Shown here: positions 7,775 to 16,616 of the stretch, piece by piece | Layout: the number at the start of each line of letters is the position of its first letter | Position numbering within the stretch: position 1 is the stretch's first letter | From: Pelagophyceae sp. CCMP2097 | Lineage: Eukaryota > Sar > Pelagophyceae | Direction of reading: 5' to 3' | Length of the DNA stretch: 16,616 nt | Assembly (NCBI GenBank): GCA_026770575.1 | Contig: MU657389.1 | Coordinates: 62,399 to 79,014, forward strand | Translations under genes and position numbers: made by a program | Notes under the pieces: model-generated | What the model was told of the DNA's origin: nothing | The model's input: only the letters and a program-made list of their open reading frames with translations | The model's database searches: none

Positions 7775-10700
7775 ATGGTGGCGCTGCTGGCGGCGATCGA
7801 GGCGGTGAGCGAGCGCGTCGCGCGGTCGAAGCGACAGGACGGCGGCGAGGCCGCGCCGCCGCCGTCGCAACCGCCCCGGCCGTCGCGGCGCCAGTCGGAG
7901 CGGCGGTCGATCCGGTCGCTGCCGGAGTCGCCGGCCAGCGACGGCGGCGCGGGGACGCCCGGGTCGAGCCTGAACCGGCGCTCGAGCGCGCGCCTCCGGT
8001 CGCTCGACGGCCCGGGGCGCGGCCCGGCGCTCAAGCCGGTGCTGTCGGCAAAGGCCTCTGCCGTCTTCGGCAACAAAAAGGTTCTGGGCGACGTCTTCGG
8101 CTCGGGCGGCCGGAACAACGAGGCGGGCATCCTCTACAAGTCGCGTGTCACCAACGCGAGCGCTTCCGTCCTCACGGACGACGGCGCCGCGTCGCCCGGG
8201 TCCGCCCACGGCCGCCGCAAAAACTTTGACGAGGGCGGCGACGACGACGCCGACTCCGGGTCGGCCTCGGGGGACGCCTCGGGCTCGACGGGCGGCCGGT
8301 CGCCATCGCGCGACCGCGGCGGCCGGTCGCCGTCACGCGACCGCGCCGAGTCGCTGGCCGACGAGTTCCGCGACGACGAGCCGCGCGACGACGTCTCCTC
8401 GGACGGGTCTGAGTCGGAGCCCGAGGAGATGACGGCGCGGCACCGCCTGGCCATGACGCTGCGCAACTTGTGCCGGCGCGAGGCCAACGTGCCGCACCTC
8501 TTGGAGGAGGGCGCCGTCGTCGCGCTCTGCGGCCTCGCCTCCGTCGAGGACGACCGCATCCGCTGCGACTGCGCCATCGCGCTCTCGCACCTCACGTCAC
8601 GGCGCGAGCACCTACGCGAGCTCCTCGACTCTGGCCTCATGGTCGCGGTGCTCCAGCTCGCGACGTCGCTCCCAAAGGTGACCAAAGGCCGCGTGCCGGC
8701 GGCGAGCGCGCGCAACCTGCGCCGCCACACTTTCTCGCCCATGCCCAGCGACATTTCCACGGCGCGGCTGCGCGTGGCGCTGCACTGCGCGCGCACGTTG
8801 GCGCACCTCTCCTGCTGCCCGGGCGGCGAGGCGAATCTCGTGGCCGACGGAATCGTCCCCGCGTGCCGCTTGACTCTGGCCCACGGCCCGCGCGCGGCGG
8901 CGCCGTATTGTGTGCAGGCTCTGTACAACCTCACGACAGTCTTAACACCCTACGACGGCCTCGACACGGTGATCAAGGCCGTCTGCGCCATCCCGCTGAC
9001 GCACTCGGTGGACGCGAGGCACGTCGTCGCCGCCGCCTGCTGCAACTGCAGTGTCTTCTTCCGCCTGCGGTCGAGGCTCTTGGAGGCGGGCGCGCTGCAG
9101 ATCCTGGCGTCCATCGTCCGCGGCGACGGCGCATCTGAAGGCGCCGCGTCCCGCTTCATCTTCCGGGGGGAGCGGTCGCTGTGCGCGTCGGTGGCCATTT
9201 GTCTCCACAACATTTCTTCCGCCCGCGCCTGCCGAGCAGACATGGTGCAGCGCGGCGCCGCGGCGGCGCTGGGAGCCCTCGCCGCGTGCGACGACGCGCG
9301 CGTGCTTGCCATGGTCTCCGCGACGCTGGACAAGCTCACACGAGACGCGCCGTCGCGACAGCGTTTTGTCGCTGATGGGGGCTTGGAGGCCGCGCGGACG
9401 TGTGCGTTGCGCTGCGGCGACGCTGCAGAGGCGACGCGGCCCCTGGCCGAGGCTTTACTTAATCTGACGCGCAAGGCCGGGTCCGCTGCGGGCGTCGTCG
9501 CGCGGACGTACGCTGTCGCCGGCGCCGCCGCGTCGCCGGCGGCGCGCCCGCGCCTCGCCGTGGCCACGTCGGCGCGTGTCCCGTCGGCGCGCGTCGCGGC
9601 GCCGTCGACGTCGTCGGGCGTCGTCATCGCCGACCTCTTCGTGTGCCTCGCTCGCGTCCGCGACCGGCGCACGCGGCGCGCCTGGGCCAGGTGCCTCGCC
9701 CAACTCCTCGCCGACCCGGCGAGCCACGGGCCATTGCTCGACGGCGGCGTCCTCGTCCCCGTCATTGAACTCACCACGGCCCTTGCAAACGAGGACGCCG
9801 ACGAAGACGCGGGGCTCGTCGACGGTGTCGACACGGCCGTCGTCGAGGCTTTGGCGCTGGCCCTGTACTACGTGGCCCAGGGCGACTTCAAGGAGCGCAT
9901 CGTCGTCGACGGCATCGTGCCCGCGCTCGCGGCGCTCCCGACGTGCTTCGAGCTAGCGCTCGCGCGCCACGGCGTCGACCGCAACGCAAAAAACGCCGCA
10001 AACGCCGACGACGGCGGCACGACCCCGCCCAAGCCCGCGTTTGCGCCCGAGGATTCCGCGGGCGATTTGGCGGCGGCGGCGGCGCTGCGGAGCCGCGTGC
10101 TGGGCTGCGTGGCGGGCGCGTTTGTCAACCTGACCAACTCGCGGCTCTCGCCGGCGTCGCTCGCACGCCTCGTCGACGACTCGGCCCTCGAGGCTTTGAC
10201 GGGCATGCTGCGCTGCGAAATTGTCGGCGTCCAGGCCTCGTGCGCCACGGCGCTGGCCTACATCGCGTTCGACACGACAGTCCACGACGCGTTCACACGC
10301 GTCGGGCCCGCGCCCGTCGAGCCGGACACGCCCCTCTCCCCCGACGGCGCGTCATTGCGCGGCTCTTCGTCTTCGGTTGGCGACGCCTCATTCTGCGCGG
10401 CGCCGCGCCTGTCGGCCATTGCGCACATCGCGATCGTGCTCCAGGCCTACACGCTGGACCCCACCGCCGCGCAGGGCGGCGGCGCGGACGCGAGCGCGTG
10501 CGAGGCGCTCGTCGCCGGGTGCTGCGCGACGCTGGCGTCTTTGTCCTTCACGGCGGCGGCGCGGGCGCAGCTGCAGGACGCCGGGGCCCTCGGTGCCGTC
10601 CTGAGCATCGCCATGTCATGCCGGTCCAACCTGACGTCAGTCGCGGCGACGGCGACGACGCGGCGGTGCGCCACCGCCCTCTGCAATATCTCCGCCGACG

Positions 10701-13207
10701 ACGATCCCGTGCGGCGGCGCGGCCTCGTCGCCGCGGGCGTCGTGCGCGCGCTGGCGCGGCTCTCCGAGTCGTACTCCGAGGAGATGCAAAATGATGTGGC
10801 GAGGTGTCTCTGCAACTTATCTTGCGGCGAGGCCGGCACGCCTGCGGCCATGGTCGCCGACGGCGCCGTGGATATCCTCATGATGGTTTCCATGATGCGC
10901 GCAGTGGCGACGCCGACGCGGCGGGCGTGCGCGCAAGCGTTTTGGAACATCGCCACCCCAGAGACGCTCCCGCTGCTCCTGGCCGCCGCGCTCAAAGGCC
11001 AAAAGAGTAAGGCGGCGACCATGGACTTCGTGCACGCCTTTGCTCTGCTGGCGGCGCAGGACGATGAGGCGACGCTCCGCCTCGTCGCGGCGCTCTTCGC
11101 CGTCGTGGCCGCCTCGAGCGACGGCCGCGCCGTCCTCGTCGCATCGCGCAACAAGGTGCTCCATGGCATGTACACGCTGCTGCGGTCGCGCGCGCGCGAC
11201 ACGCGCCTCGCCGCAGGGCTGGCGGCGTGCGCTTTATTGACGGACGGCCAGTCGCACGTCGAGGCCGTGCGCACGGGCGCGCTCCACGTCGTAAAGGTCC
11301 TGGCCGTCCAGGACGACGCCGACGCCGCCGTCGCCTGCGCGCACGCCCTCGCCGTCCTTGGGGCGCGAGGCGGCGACCCCGAGCGCGCCGCCTTTCGCGA
11401 GGCGGGCGTCGCCGCCGTGGCGCCGTTCTTCCTGCGGCGAGCCATGGCGAACGGCGGCGGTGGCGGCCCCGACGGCGTCGTCGCCGCGGCGGCGCGCGCC
11501 ATCACCTGCCTCGCGCGACACGCCGACCTGCGGCCCCAGCTCGTCGGCGCCGGCTGCGCGGGCGCATTGGTCTCTGTGGCGCTCCAGTCCACCGCCGCCG
11601 AGCGAGACGCGCTGGCAGACGACGTCGCGCGAGGCCTCCTCTACCTCTCCCTCGCCACGGACCAAGTGCCCGCCATGGCAGCCCAGCGCGCCGTCCTCGC
11701 CCTCGTCGTCCTCGGACGCCACGCCGCGCGCCGCCTCGCCGCCGCGCCCGCCGACGGCGCCGACGCGGCGATCGACGCAGCGGCCGACGACGCCGACACG
11801 GCGACCGACGCCGACACAGTGGTCGACGCGGCCGTCGGGGCGCGGCTCCGCCACGTGCCTCGCATCTGCGCCGCGACGCTGCAGCAGTTTACGCGTTGCG
11901 ATGCCGTCCGCGCCCAGGTCGTCGACGACGGCGGCGCGCTGCTCCTCGTCGAGCTCCTCGCCGCCGAGGACGCGCTGGGCGCGTCGCTGGGCATCTCGTC
12001 TGACGCGGCCGTGGCGCTCGCGAACATGGCCGCAGAGCGCGACCTCGCCCGCGACCTCCTCGACGACGGCGTCGGCGGCGCGCTGCTGGCCCTGACGACG
12101 CGCCAGGACATCCTCGGCGACGACGTCTCGACGTGGCGAGTCGTCTCGGCGCTCTACCACCTCTCCTCGCACGCCCCGTCGCACCACGAGGCCCTCGTCA
12201 ACGCCGGCGCCGTGCGCAGAATCGCCGCAATCGTGGCCGACCACGACGGCCGCGGCGAAGACGGACTGTCCAGCGTCGCCGTGCGCGCAGGCGAGCAGTG
12301 CGCGGCGGCGGCGCTGTGCAACCTCTCGTTCTGCAAGGAGCCGGGAACGCGCGCGGCCATGGTGGGACAGGGCGCCGTTTCGGCGCTCGTCTCCGTCGCG
12401 GGCCGTGTTGGCGTCGTCGGCGTGACGCAGGACTGGTGCGCCATGGCCATGGCCAATCTCTCTGCCCACACGGACGTCGGCAGCGGCCACGTCGCGACGC
12501 TGCTCCGCGCCACGCTCATCCGCGGCGACGGCGCCGCGCAGAGGCCCAGCGACCCCGCGGCGTTCCCCGACTCGCGCCCGTCCGACAGGCGGGCGCGGCA
12601 GCCGTCGTTCAAGAGCACGCCGACGCCGAGCACCCGCGCCTCGCTGCAGGACGCAGTCCCCCCTCCCGTGGGCCGCGCGGCGGGCGACGGCGCCGAGGAT
12701 GACGCGCTGGACGACGGCGGCGCGGACAAGCGCGTGCAGCGCCAGGTCTCGACGACGAAGCTCCGTGGCATCCTCTCGTCTATGGCCATGGCGCGGCAGT
12801 CGTCGCCGGCCGAGCTCGTCGGCGCCGCAGAGACCGACGGCAACCTGCTCGCGCAGTCGCCGCCGCCCCACGCCGGCGTCGCCGTCGACGACGCGGAGCA
12901 CGCCGCCTACGTCGCCGGAGCCCTGCGGCGGCTGCACTCGCGCGTGGCGCTCGACGCGCGGCAGCCCGCGCGCGTCGCCGCCGGCCTCGCGCAGCGCGAG
13001 ACGGCGGCGGCGCACCTGCCCGCCGTGCGGCCGCCGGCCGTCCCCGCGCGCGCCACCGACACCGCGAGGCGCAGCAGCGCCGCCGGCAACGCCGACGAAG
13101 CCTTCGCCGCCGACGAAGTCGTACCCATCGCATTCCGCAAGCTCGACGACATCCCCAACCTCGCCACGACGCCCGTCGCGCACGACGCGCAAGCCGACGC
13201 GCGATAA
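7775..13207 (+). CDS. Giant armadillo-repeat protein
   Basis: A single 1810-codon exon. Armadillo (ARM) repeats form a superhelix that binds partner proteins; which partner is unknown here. Residues 1 to about 218 are disordered, Ser/Arg/Pro/Asp-rich, with a 9-residue tandem duplication GGRSPSRDR (173-190). From about 220 to 1580 there are some twenty or more ARM-like units, recognisable by their helix signatures: LAMTLRNLCRREANVPHLLE, ALYNLTTV, AICLHNISSARACRADMV, ATALCNISADDDPVRRRGLV, DVARCLCNLSCGEAG, ALANMAAERDLARDLLDDG, AAALCNLSFCKEPGTRAAMV, AMAMANLSAHTD. An Asp/Ala/Thr low-complexity insert interrupts the array near residues 1327-1355. Residues from about 1583 are again disordered. The start is the first ATG in the frame. 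No catalytic, membrane or localisation domain was recognised. It might be a scaffold related to importin-alpha/beta-catenin/Vac8-like or ciliary ARM proteins; the sequence does not decide. Confidence 0.85.
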   Translation: MVALLAAIEAVSERVARSKRQDGGEAAPPPSQPPRPSRRQSERRSIRSLPESPASDGGAGTPGSSLNRRSSARLRSLDGPGRGPALKPVLSAKASAVFGNKKVLGDVFGSGGRNNEAGILYKSRVTNASASVLTDDGAASPGSAHGRRKNFDEGGDDDADSGSASGDASGSTGGRSPSRDRGGRSPSRDRAESLADEFRDDEPRDDVSSDGSESEPEEMTARHRLAMTLRNLCRREANVPHLLEEGAVVALCGLASVEDDRIRCDCAIALSHLTSRREHLRELLDSGLMVAVLQLATSLPKVTKGRVPAASARNLRRHTFSPMPSDISTARLRVALHCARTLAHLSCCPGGEANLVADGIVPACRLTLAHGPRAAAPYCVQALYNLTTVLTPYDGLDTVIKAVCAIPLTHSVDARHVVAAACCNCSVFFRLRSRLLEAGALQILASIVRGDGASEGAASRFIFRGERSLCASVAICLHNISSARACRADMVQRGAAAALGALAACDDARVLAMVSATLDKLTRDAPSRQRFVADGGLEAARTCALRCGDAAEATRPLAEALLNLTRKAGSAAGVVARTYAVAGAAASPAARPRLAVATSARVPSARVAAPSTSSGVVIADLFVCLARVRDRRTRRAWARCLAQLLADPASHGPLLDGGVLVPVIELTTALANEDADEDAGLVDGVDTAVVEALALALYYVAQGDFKERIVVDGIVPALAALPTCFELALARHGVDRNAKNAANADDGGTTPPKPAFAPEDSAGDLAAAAALRSRVLGCVAGAFVNLTNSRLSPASLARLVDDSALEALTGMLRCEIVGVQASCATALAYIAFDTTVHDAFTRVGPAPVEPDTPLSPDGASLRGSSSSVGDASFCAAPRLSAIAHIAIVLQAYTLDPTAAQGGGADASACEALVAGCCATLASLSFTAAARAQLQDAGALGAVLSIAMSCRSNLTSVAATATTRRCATALCNISADDDPVRRRGLVAAGVVRALARLSESYSEEMQNDVARCLCNLSCGEAGTPAAMVADGAVDILMMVSMMRAVATPTRRACAQAFWNIATPETLPLLLAAALKGQKSKAATMDFVHAFALLAAQDDEATLRLVAALFAVVAASSDGRAVLVASRNKVLHGMYTLLRSRARDTRLAAGLAACALLTDGQSHVEAVRTGALHVVKVLAVQDDADAAVACAHALAVLGARGGDPERAAFREAGVAAVAPFFLRRAMANGGGGGPDGVVAAAARAITCLARHADLRPQLVGAGCAGALVSVALQSTAAERDALADDVARGLLYLSLATDQVPAMAAQRAVLALVVLGRHAARRLAAAPADGADAAIDAAADDADTATDADTVVDAAVGARLRHVPRICAATLQQFTRCDAVRAQVVDDGGALLLVELLAAEDALGASLGISSDAAVALANMAAERDLARDLLDDGVGGALLALTTRQDILGDDVSTWRVVSALYHLSSHAPSHHEALVNAGAVRRIAAIVADHDGRGEDGLSSVAVRAGEQCAAAALCNLSFCKEPGTRAAMVGQGAVSALVSVAGRVGVVGVTQDWCAMAMANLSAHTDVGSGHVATLLRATLIRGDGAAQRPSDPAAFPDSRPSDRRARQPSFKSTPTPSTRASLQDAVPPPVGRAAGDGAEDDALDDGGADKRVQRQVSTTKLRGILSSMAMARQSSPAELVGAAETDGNLLAQSPPPHAGVAVDDAEHAAYVAGALRRLHSRVALDARQPARVAAGLAQRETAAAHLPAVRPPAVPARATDTARRSSAAGNADEAFAADEVVPIAFRKLDDIPNLATTPVAHDAQADAR
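8291..8344 (+). repeat. 27-bp tandem duplication encoding GGRSPSRDR twice
   Basis: Two adjacent 27-bp units (8291-8317 and 8318-8344) differ at two positions, both silent. They encode an RS-type nonapeptide in the disordered N-terminus of the armadillo protein. SPSR-type sites are common kinase substrates; function here is inferred. Confidence 0.8.
11750..11839 (+). repeat. GAC/GCC-rich low-complexity insert in the armadillo gene
   Basis: Repeated GCCGACGCCGACAC-like words encode an Asp/Ala/Thr-rich stretch (for example DDADTATDADTVVDA) between two ARM-like units. It probably forms a flexible acidic loop. The words are imperfect, so slippage is likely old. Confidence 0.6.
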
Positions 13208-14829
13208 AGGCCGCCGGCCGCAGGCCCGCCGCCCCCACGCGACTTGACACTCTTTAGAAGAACGCCTCTTCGCTGCTCGACGTGTCTCTTTCGACGGCAT
13301 GCAGCTAGACAGCGGGGCCTCGGTGTCGGTGGTGCGTGGGCTATTATTGCCGAGGAGCGGAAGAAGACGCATGATACGAAGAAGGGACCTCGTCGACAAG
13401 CCAAGAGTGGGATCTTTGCATTCGCGGCTCCCTCTGGGATGTTGCTTCACACGTCTCCCTCGTGCCATATCCAAGCACTGCAAGCGGCTTCGTTGACAGC
13501 GGATTTGGATGAGGGGTCTTAATTAAGAATCTATGTTCAAAGGTTCGGTGTGTTGCGGGCTTGGGAGTTCAAGCCGTTTTTTTAGGGCTGTCCCGTAGAT
13601 GAGGAAGAGCGGCCTATGGAGTTTGGGCGGTCAGACGTTGGGTCGTGATCTCCGTCGCAACTGGGGAAGCTTATGAGAAGAGAGCTTGGAATCAGTCAAA
13701 TGCCTCGTCTAAATTAAATTCAACATGCGGAGTCGAGTAATTATTTCAACGTTCAGATCGTCATCTAATTGGTATAACAGTCTTCATGTCCCGTCGCGCC
13801 CCTCTCGTCCAGAACCAGCCAAAGGCCGGATCGCACGTTCGATTCGAACTCACCGTTCTGCGGCGCACGCAGCACGAGATCGGAGCCGTCAGCGGCTGCG
13901 CCCTCGAGAGGCCTTTCGTGGCTCGACGGGCCCGCGGAAAGAGGACCTGCAACGCGACACGGTGAATTAAAAAACAGTTGAAGTGCACAGCGCTCTCTGC
14001 GGGCTCGACTCCTCGTTTATCTTGTGTAACAATCTCTCTCATTCTTAGTGGCCTACTAAAACCTTCGGAGAACCCACAGTGAGAGTCTTCATCGGAGAGT
14101 TTTGAAGAAGCGGGATGCGACGCCGTCAACATGCCGAAGTGCTCGAGTGCGTGCGCGCGCGCGCCCGGGCCTCCGACTTTGCGAGCCTACGTTCATTCAC
14201 TCGATAACGGCATCTCCCGGAGTCCTTCAAACGTAGTTTGGGGGTGGTTCGGTGGGGGGTCAGACGATTTGGCGCCCCTTGCGTAACAAGAAGGTCGGGG
14301 GCGCTATCTTCACTGGCAGTCTAGTCGCAAATCACTCATCATGTTGATAAAACCATTGAAATGGAAGTATCATTACCGAGCAGTTTAACGTCGTGCTTAG
14401 GACAAAGAACGCTCTCAGACACAAACGACGGTGAAGGTGATGGGTCTTACCTTAGCCTTGTCGGCGGCGGACTCGCTCAGCAGGGGCGCGTAGAGTGTAC
14501 GGTTGGGTCGCTCAGCTCGACCCCCAACCTCCTTGGCACCAACTCAACGGCGACTCGCCCGAGGTCGCGATGTGGGCTGGCGATCAATAGTTGTACGAGT
14601 CTATCGCTACCATCTCGTGCGGTACCCAGAGGTCACTTTACGATTTTGTCCGCTTCTTTTCAAGTCGCACCAGCCGGTACAGTACTACCTTCTGCAGATC
14701 TGGGGGTCCATCACGGGACGGGCTCTTCCTGAGCCCGCGTTGCTCTCGACAGTGAAGCGTTGGTGCAGGTGGCCTATTCCCGCGACGATACTCGACGGCG
14801 ACGCTCGTCGCCTCGCCTCAACGACGAGC
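13208..14829. other. 1.6-kb gap without a convincing gene
   Basis: Composition shifts to lower GC than the neighbouring genes, with AT words such as CTTAATTAAGAATC (about 13519-13532) and TCTAAATTAAATTCAAC (about 13708-13724). Several 80-125 codon open frames exist on both strands (for example 13244-13522 +, 13761-14132 -, 14361-14732 +), but none shows a domain, repeats or splice-linked continuation. The interval should contain the 3' UTR of the armadillo gene and the promoter and 5' UTR of the propeller gene. A perfect 13-nt palindrome GTTCGATTCGAAC lies at 13837-13849 and an alternating GC run at about 14150-14164. Confidence 0.5.
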
Positions 14830-16410
14830 ATGAAGGACCACTCGGGCCGGTTCGGGCTGCGGCGGTCCAGGGGGATGCACTATGTGCTGGCGCTGTGCTA
14901 CGGCGCGGCCGTCTTCCTGGGCAGCGTGGCGTTGACGCGTCGTTTGCTGGAGCGGCCCTTCGCTGACTACCTGCAGGGCGCGCGCGACGTCATCTTCGAC
15001 GCGGCTTCGGGGCGCGTGGTCGTGGCGGCGCTGCACGCCAACGCCTTGACCGTCATCGACGTCCGCGGCGACCGGCCGCGCGTCGAGGCGTACTACGCCG
15101 ATGCACTGAACTTCGGCAACGTGCACGGCCTCGCTTATGACGCCGCACGGCACGTCACGTTCGTGCCTTCGTACACGCGCGCGTCGCTCACGGCGTTCGC
15201 GATCGCCGGTCGCCGAGCAGGTACTGCGCTCGGCACGCTCGTGCGGCCCAACGAGCTGGCGAGTGGCGTCCACGCGGCCTACGATGCGCGGCGGCGCCGT
15301 GTCTTCGTCGCCAACGCCGGCAGCCATGGCCGGCCGGGCGAGCCGTCGGCCGCCGACGAGCTCCGGAGCGGCGCGGGCCACTCCATCACCGTCATCGACG
15401 CCAATGATCTGGAAGACCTGCGCGTGCTGCAACGTCTCTCCGACTGGGGCGACGAGGGAGAACGCTGCGACGCCGCGTACCCCGTCTATACGTTCTACCT
15501 CCGAGACCGCGACTTCCTCGTGGCTTCTAACGACAAGTGCAAGACCGTCGAGTTCTTCAACGCGTCGAACGCGACGCTCTTCAAGCAGTCCGAGGTCTAC
15601 GACGCGCGCGTGCTGAACTATGTCTCGCAGCTGGATTACGATGAAAAGCGGCGGCGGCTCTACGCCGCGTCGCAAAAGTCCAACTCCCTCGCCGTCCTGG
15701 ACGTCGCCGACCTCGCGCACCCCAGGCTGCTGGCCTCCGTCGTCGACGACGACGTCCTGAATATGGCGACGGGCATCGCCGTCGACGTCCGCCGTCAACT
15801 CGCGTTCGTCGTGTCCGAAGGGGCAAGGTCGTTTGCAGTCTACAGTGTCGCCGACGTCGACGCGTCGAAGCCGCCCCGGCTCGTCGGCGTGGTGCGCGAC
15901 GCCTTGCTCTTCGGCGCAGAGGCCATCGCCTACGACGCCGAGCGCAGACGCGCCTACGTCGTCTCGCGCAACGCGGGCGCGTTCGTCGTCGTCGACGTGC
16001 GGCGCGCCACAAGACCGAAGATCGTGCACCACATCACCACAGGCCACGACGCCGTCCTGTTCCCCATCCAGCTCGGCTGCGCCGTCACGCTCGGCGTGCT
16101 CTTGCTCCACGCCGTCGCGTACGTCTGCGTGCGAGTGTTGAACGGCGACCGGCGGCGGCTCTTCCGAAGACTCGACGACGATGAAGAAGACGATGAAGAC
16201 GATGCGCCGAGCTACGCGCCCATCGAAACCGACGAGGTCGAGCCCGCGCGTGAGATTGGCGGACGGCAGAGCGACTGCGAGATGACGCGCGGGCCGCCGG
16301 CAATGCTCCCGACGATCGATGGCGAGCCGAAGCGCCTCGACGACGACGCCAAGTTTCCAAAGATCTCGCCGCAACCACACTCCAAGCAACCCGTTGTGTT
16401 CACCTGTTGA
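14830..16410 (+). CDS. Membrane-anchored seven-bladed beta-propeller (LVIVD-like)
   Basis: Single exon, 526 aa from the ATG at 14830. A short basic N-terminus (GRFGLRRSRG) precedes a membrane segment at about residues 16-36 (MHYVLALCYGAAVFLGSVAL). Residues about 60-405 hold seven repeats of a strand-turn-strand unit, for example GRVVVAALHANALTVIDV, RRLYAASQKSNSLAVLDVAD and RRAYVVSRNAGAFVVVDVRR, each ending in a V-x-D-V type strand. Seven units is the number expected for a closed propeller. Several units resemble LVIVD repeats (Pfam family of that name). Tandem N-glycosylation sequons NAS/NAT lie in blade four. A second membrane segment covers about 413-437 (FPIQLGCAVTLGVLLLHAVA), followed by a polyacidic tail (DDDEEDDEDD). 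By charge both ends are cytoplasmic and the propeller is lumenal or extracellular. The open frame continues upstream to 14503, but that part shows nothing protein-like. Ligand unknown. Confidence 0.78.
   Translation: MKDHSGRFGLRRSRGMHYVLALCYGAAVFLGSVALTRRLLERPFADYLQGARDVIFDAASGRVVVAALHANALTVIDVRGDRPRVEAYYADALNFGNVHGLAYDAARHVTFVPSYTRASLTAFAIAGRRAGTALGTLVRPNELASGVHAAYDARRRRVFVANAGSHGRPGEPSAADELRSGAGHSITVIDANDLEDLRVLQRLSDWGDEGERCDAAYPVYTFYLRDRDFLVASNDKCKTVEFFNASNATLFKQSEVYDARVLNYVSQLDYDEKRRRLYAASQKSNSLAVLDVADLAHPRLLASVVDDDVLNMATGIAVDVRRQLAFVVSEGARSFAVYSVADVDASKPPRLVGVVRDALLFGAEAIAYDAERRRAYVVSRNAGAFVVVDVRRATRPKIVHHITTGHDAVLFPIQLGCAVTLGVLLLHAVAYVCVRVLNGDRRRLFRRLDDDEEDDEDDAPSYAPIETDEVEPAREIGGRQSDCEMTRGPPAMLPTIDGEPKRLDDDAKFPKISPQPHSKQPVVFTC
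16174..16203 (+). repeat. GAC/GAT/GAA acidic-codon run in the propeller gene
   Basis: A run of Asp and Glu codons (GACGATGAAGAAGACGATG and continuing) encodes the polyacidic stretch just inside the second membrane segment. The GACGATGAAGA word recurs, suggesting slippage. Confidence 0.7.
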
Positions 16411-16616
16411 CCTCTCTTGCCGCACTTGCCGCGGCGGGGGCCTTATCTGCTTTTGACAAGTTTTCAAGTTGTTATCTAATCCCAGGTTTATCCATCTGTT
16501 CTCGACGCATCTGGTGATCCAGAGAAGTATGAGGCATGAGGCATGAGGGTGTCAAGTATACATGTAGATGATCCCCTTGAGAGACCCCGGGACCAGAAGC
16601 AATCGCGAAGAATAAT
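16411..16616. other. 3' flank of the propeller gene
   Basis: Non-coding 206 bases to the window end. It contains AT-richer text (TTTTGACAAGTTTTCAAG, about 16451-16468) suited to a 3' UTR and a small 7-bp tandem repeat at 16529-16549. No open frame of note. Confidence 0.45.
16529..16549. repeat. Three-copy 7-bp tandem repeat (ATGAGGC)
   Basis: ATGAGGC-ATGAGGC-ATGAGGG in direct succession, the last copy with one change. A short microsatellite-like slippage product downstream of the propeller gene. Confidence 0.85.

Noticed and set aside
11234..13483. 749-codon open frame antisense to the armadillo gene
   Set aside because: It is an effect of GC-rich codons on the opposite strand. The + strand frame shows clear ARM repeats, the antisense one shows only Arg/Gly/Val-rich text.
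13765..13860. tRNA-like text (CTAATTGGTATAACAG as an A box and GTTCGATTC as a B box)
   Set aside because: The T-stem pairs at only three of five positions, the D-arm does not pair and no acceptor stem is found. The B-box word is part of a 13-nt palindrome.
14145..14170. Alternating GC run as a Z-DNA or regulatory element
   Set aside because: Only about seven GC steps and no associated signals; expected in a GC-rich genome.
14503..14829. Upstream extension of the propeller protein by 109 residues
   Set aside because: The extension lacks any domain or signal sequence, lies in lower-GC text like the intergenic gap, and the ATG at 14830 places the membrane segment near the N-terminus.
14818..16467. 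549-codon open frame antisense to the propeller gene
   Set aside because: Its translation is compositionally biased with no domain, while the + strand carries regular propeller repeats and membrane segments.

Overview
The window looks like nuclear DNA from a GC-rich, gene-dense unicellular eukaryote, most likely an alga. The evidence is short spliceosomal introns (about 40-300 nt) that restore frame between recognisable protein segments, a Kozak-like start (GCCGCC before the ATG at 742), no Shine-Dalgarno/operon organisation, and eukaryote-only families (Canopy, PUB domain, EF-hand/actin-bundling, long armadillo arrays). A stramenopile such as a pelagophyte is my guess from the style of genes and proteins; it cannot be proved from the sequence alone.

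Layout. 1-741: gene-free. 742-2144 (+): six-exon gene for an EF-hand, 34-kDa-type calcium-regulated actin-bundling protein. 2328-3073 (-): two-exon Canopy-family (saposin-like) ER protein with signal peptide and six cysteines. 3200-4745 (+): coiled-coil protein ending in a PUB domain, six exons. 4879-7463 (-): two-exon EF-hand protein of about 835 aa. 7775-13207 (+): single-exon 1810-aa armadillo-repeat protein. 13208-14829: a 1.6-kb gap without a convincing gene. 14830-16410 (+): membrane protein with a seven-bladed LVIVD-like beta-propeller between two membrane segments and an acidic tail.

The first five genes strictly alternate in strand, giving two head-to-head pairs (Canopy/PUB with a 126-bp spacer; EF-hand/ARM with a 311-bp spacer) and two tail-to-tail pairs. 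Both head-to-head spacers carry the same 11-mer TCGCCAAAAAA, a candidate shared promoter element. The Canopy/PUB pair joins a predicted ER-lumen folding factor with a predicted cytosolic p97/VCP adaptor, so a shared promoter could co-regulate ER protein quality control; this is inference. Two genes encode EF-hand proteins (calcium). I see no operon, mobile element, CRISPR, rRNA or convincing tRNA.

The most notable structural point is that several introns fit the reading frames best with GC-AG boundaries (GCGAGT, GCAAGC, GCGCGG donors) alongside normal GT-AG ones, and that the gene models need very small exons (8 coding nt and 28 nt). All exon coordinates are from reading frames and family resemblance only; no transcript data were available.
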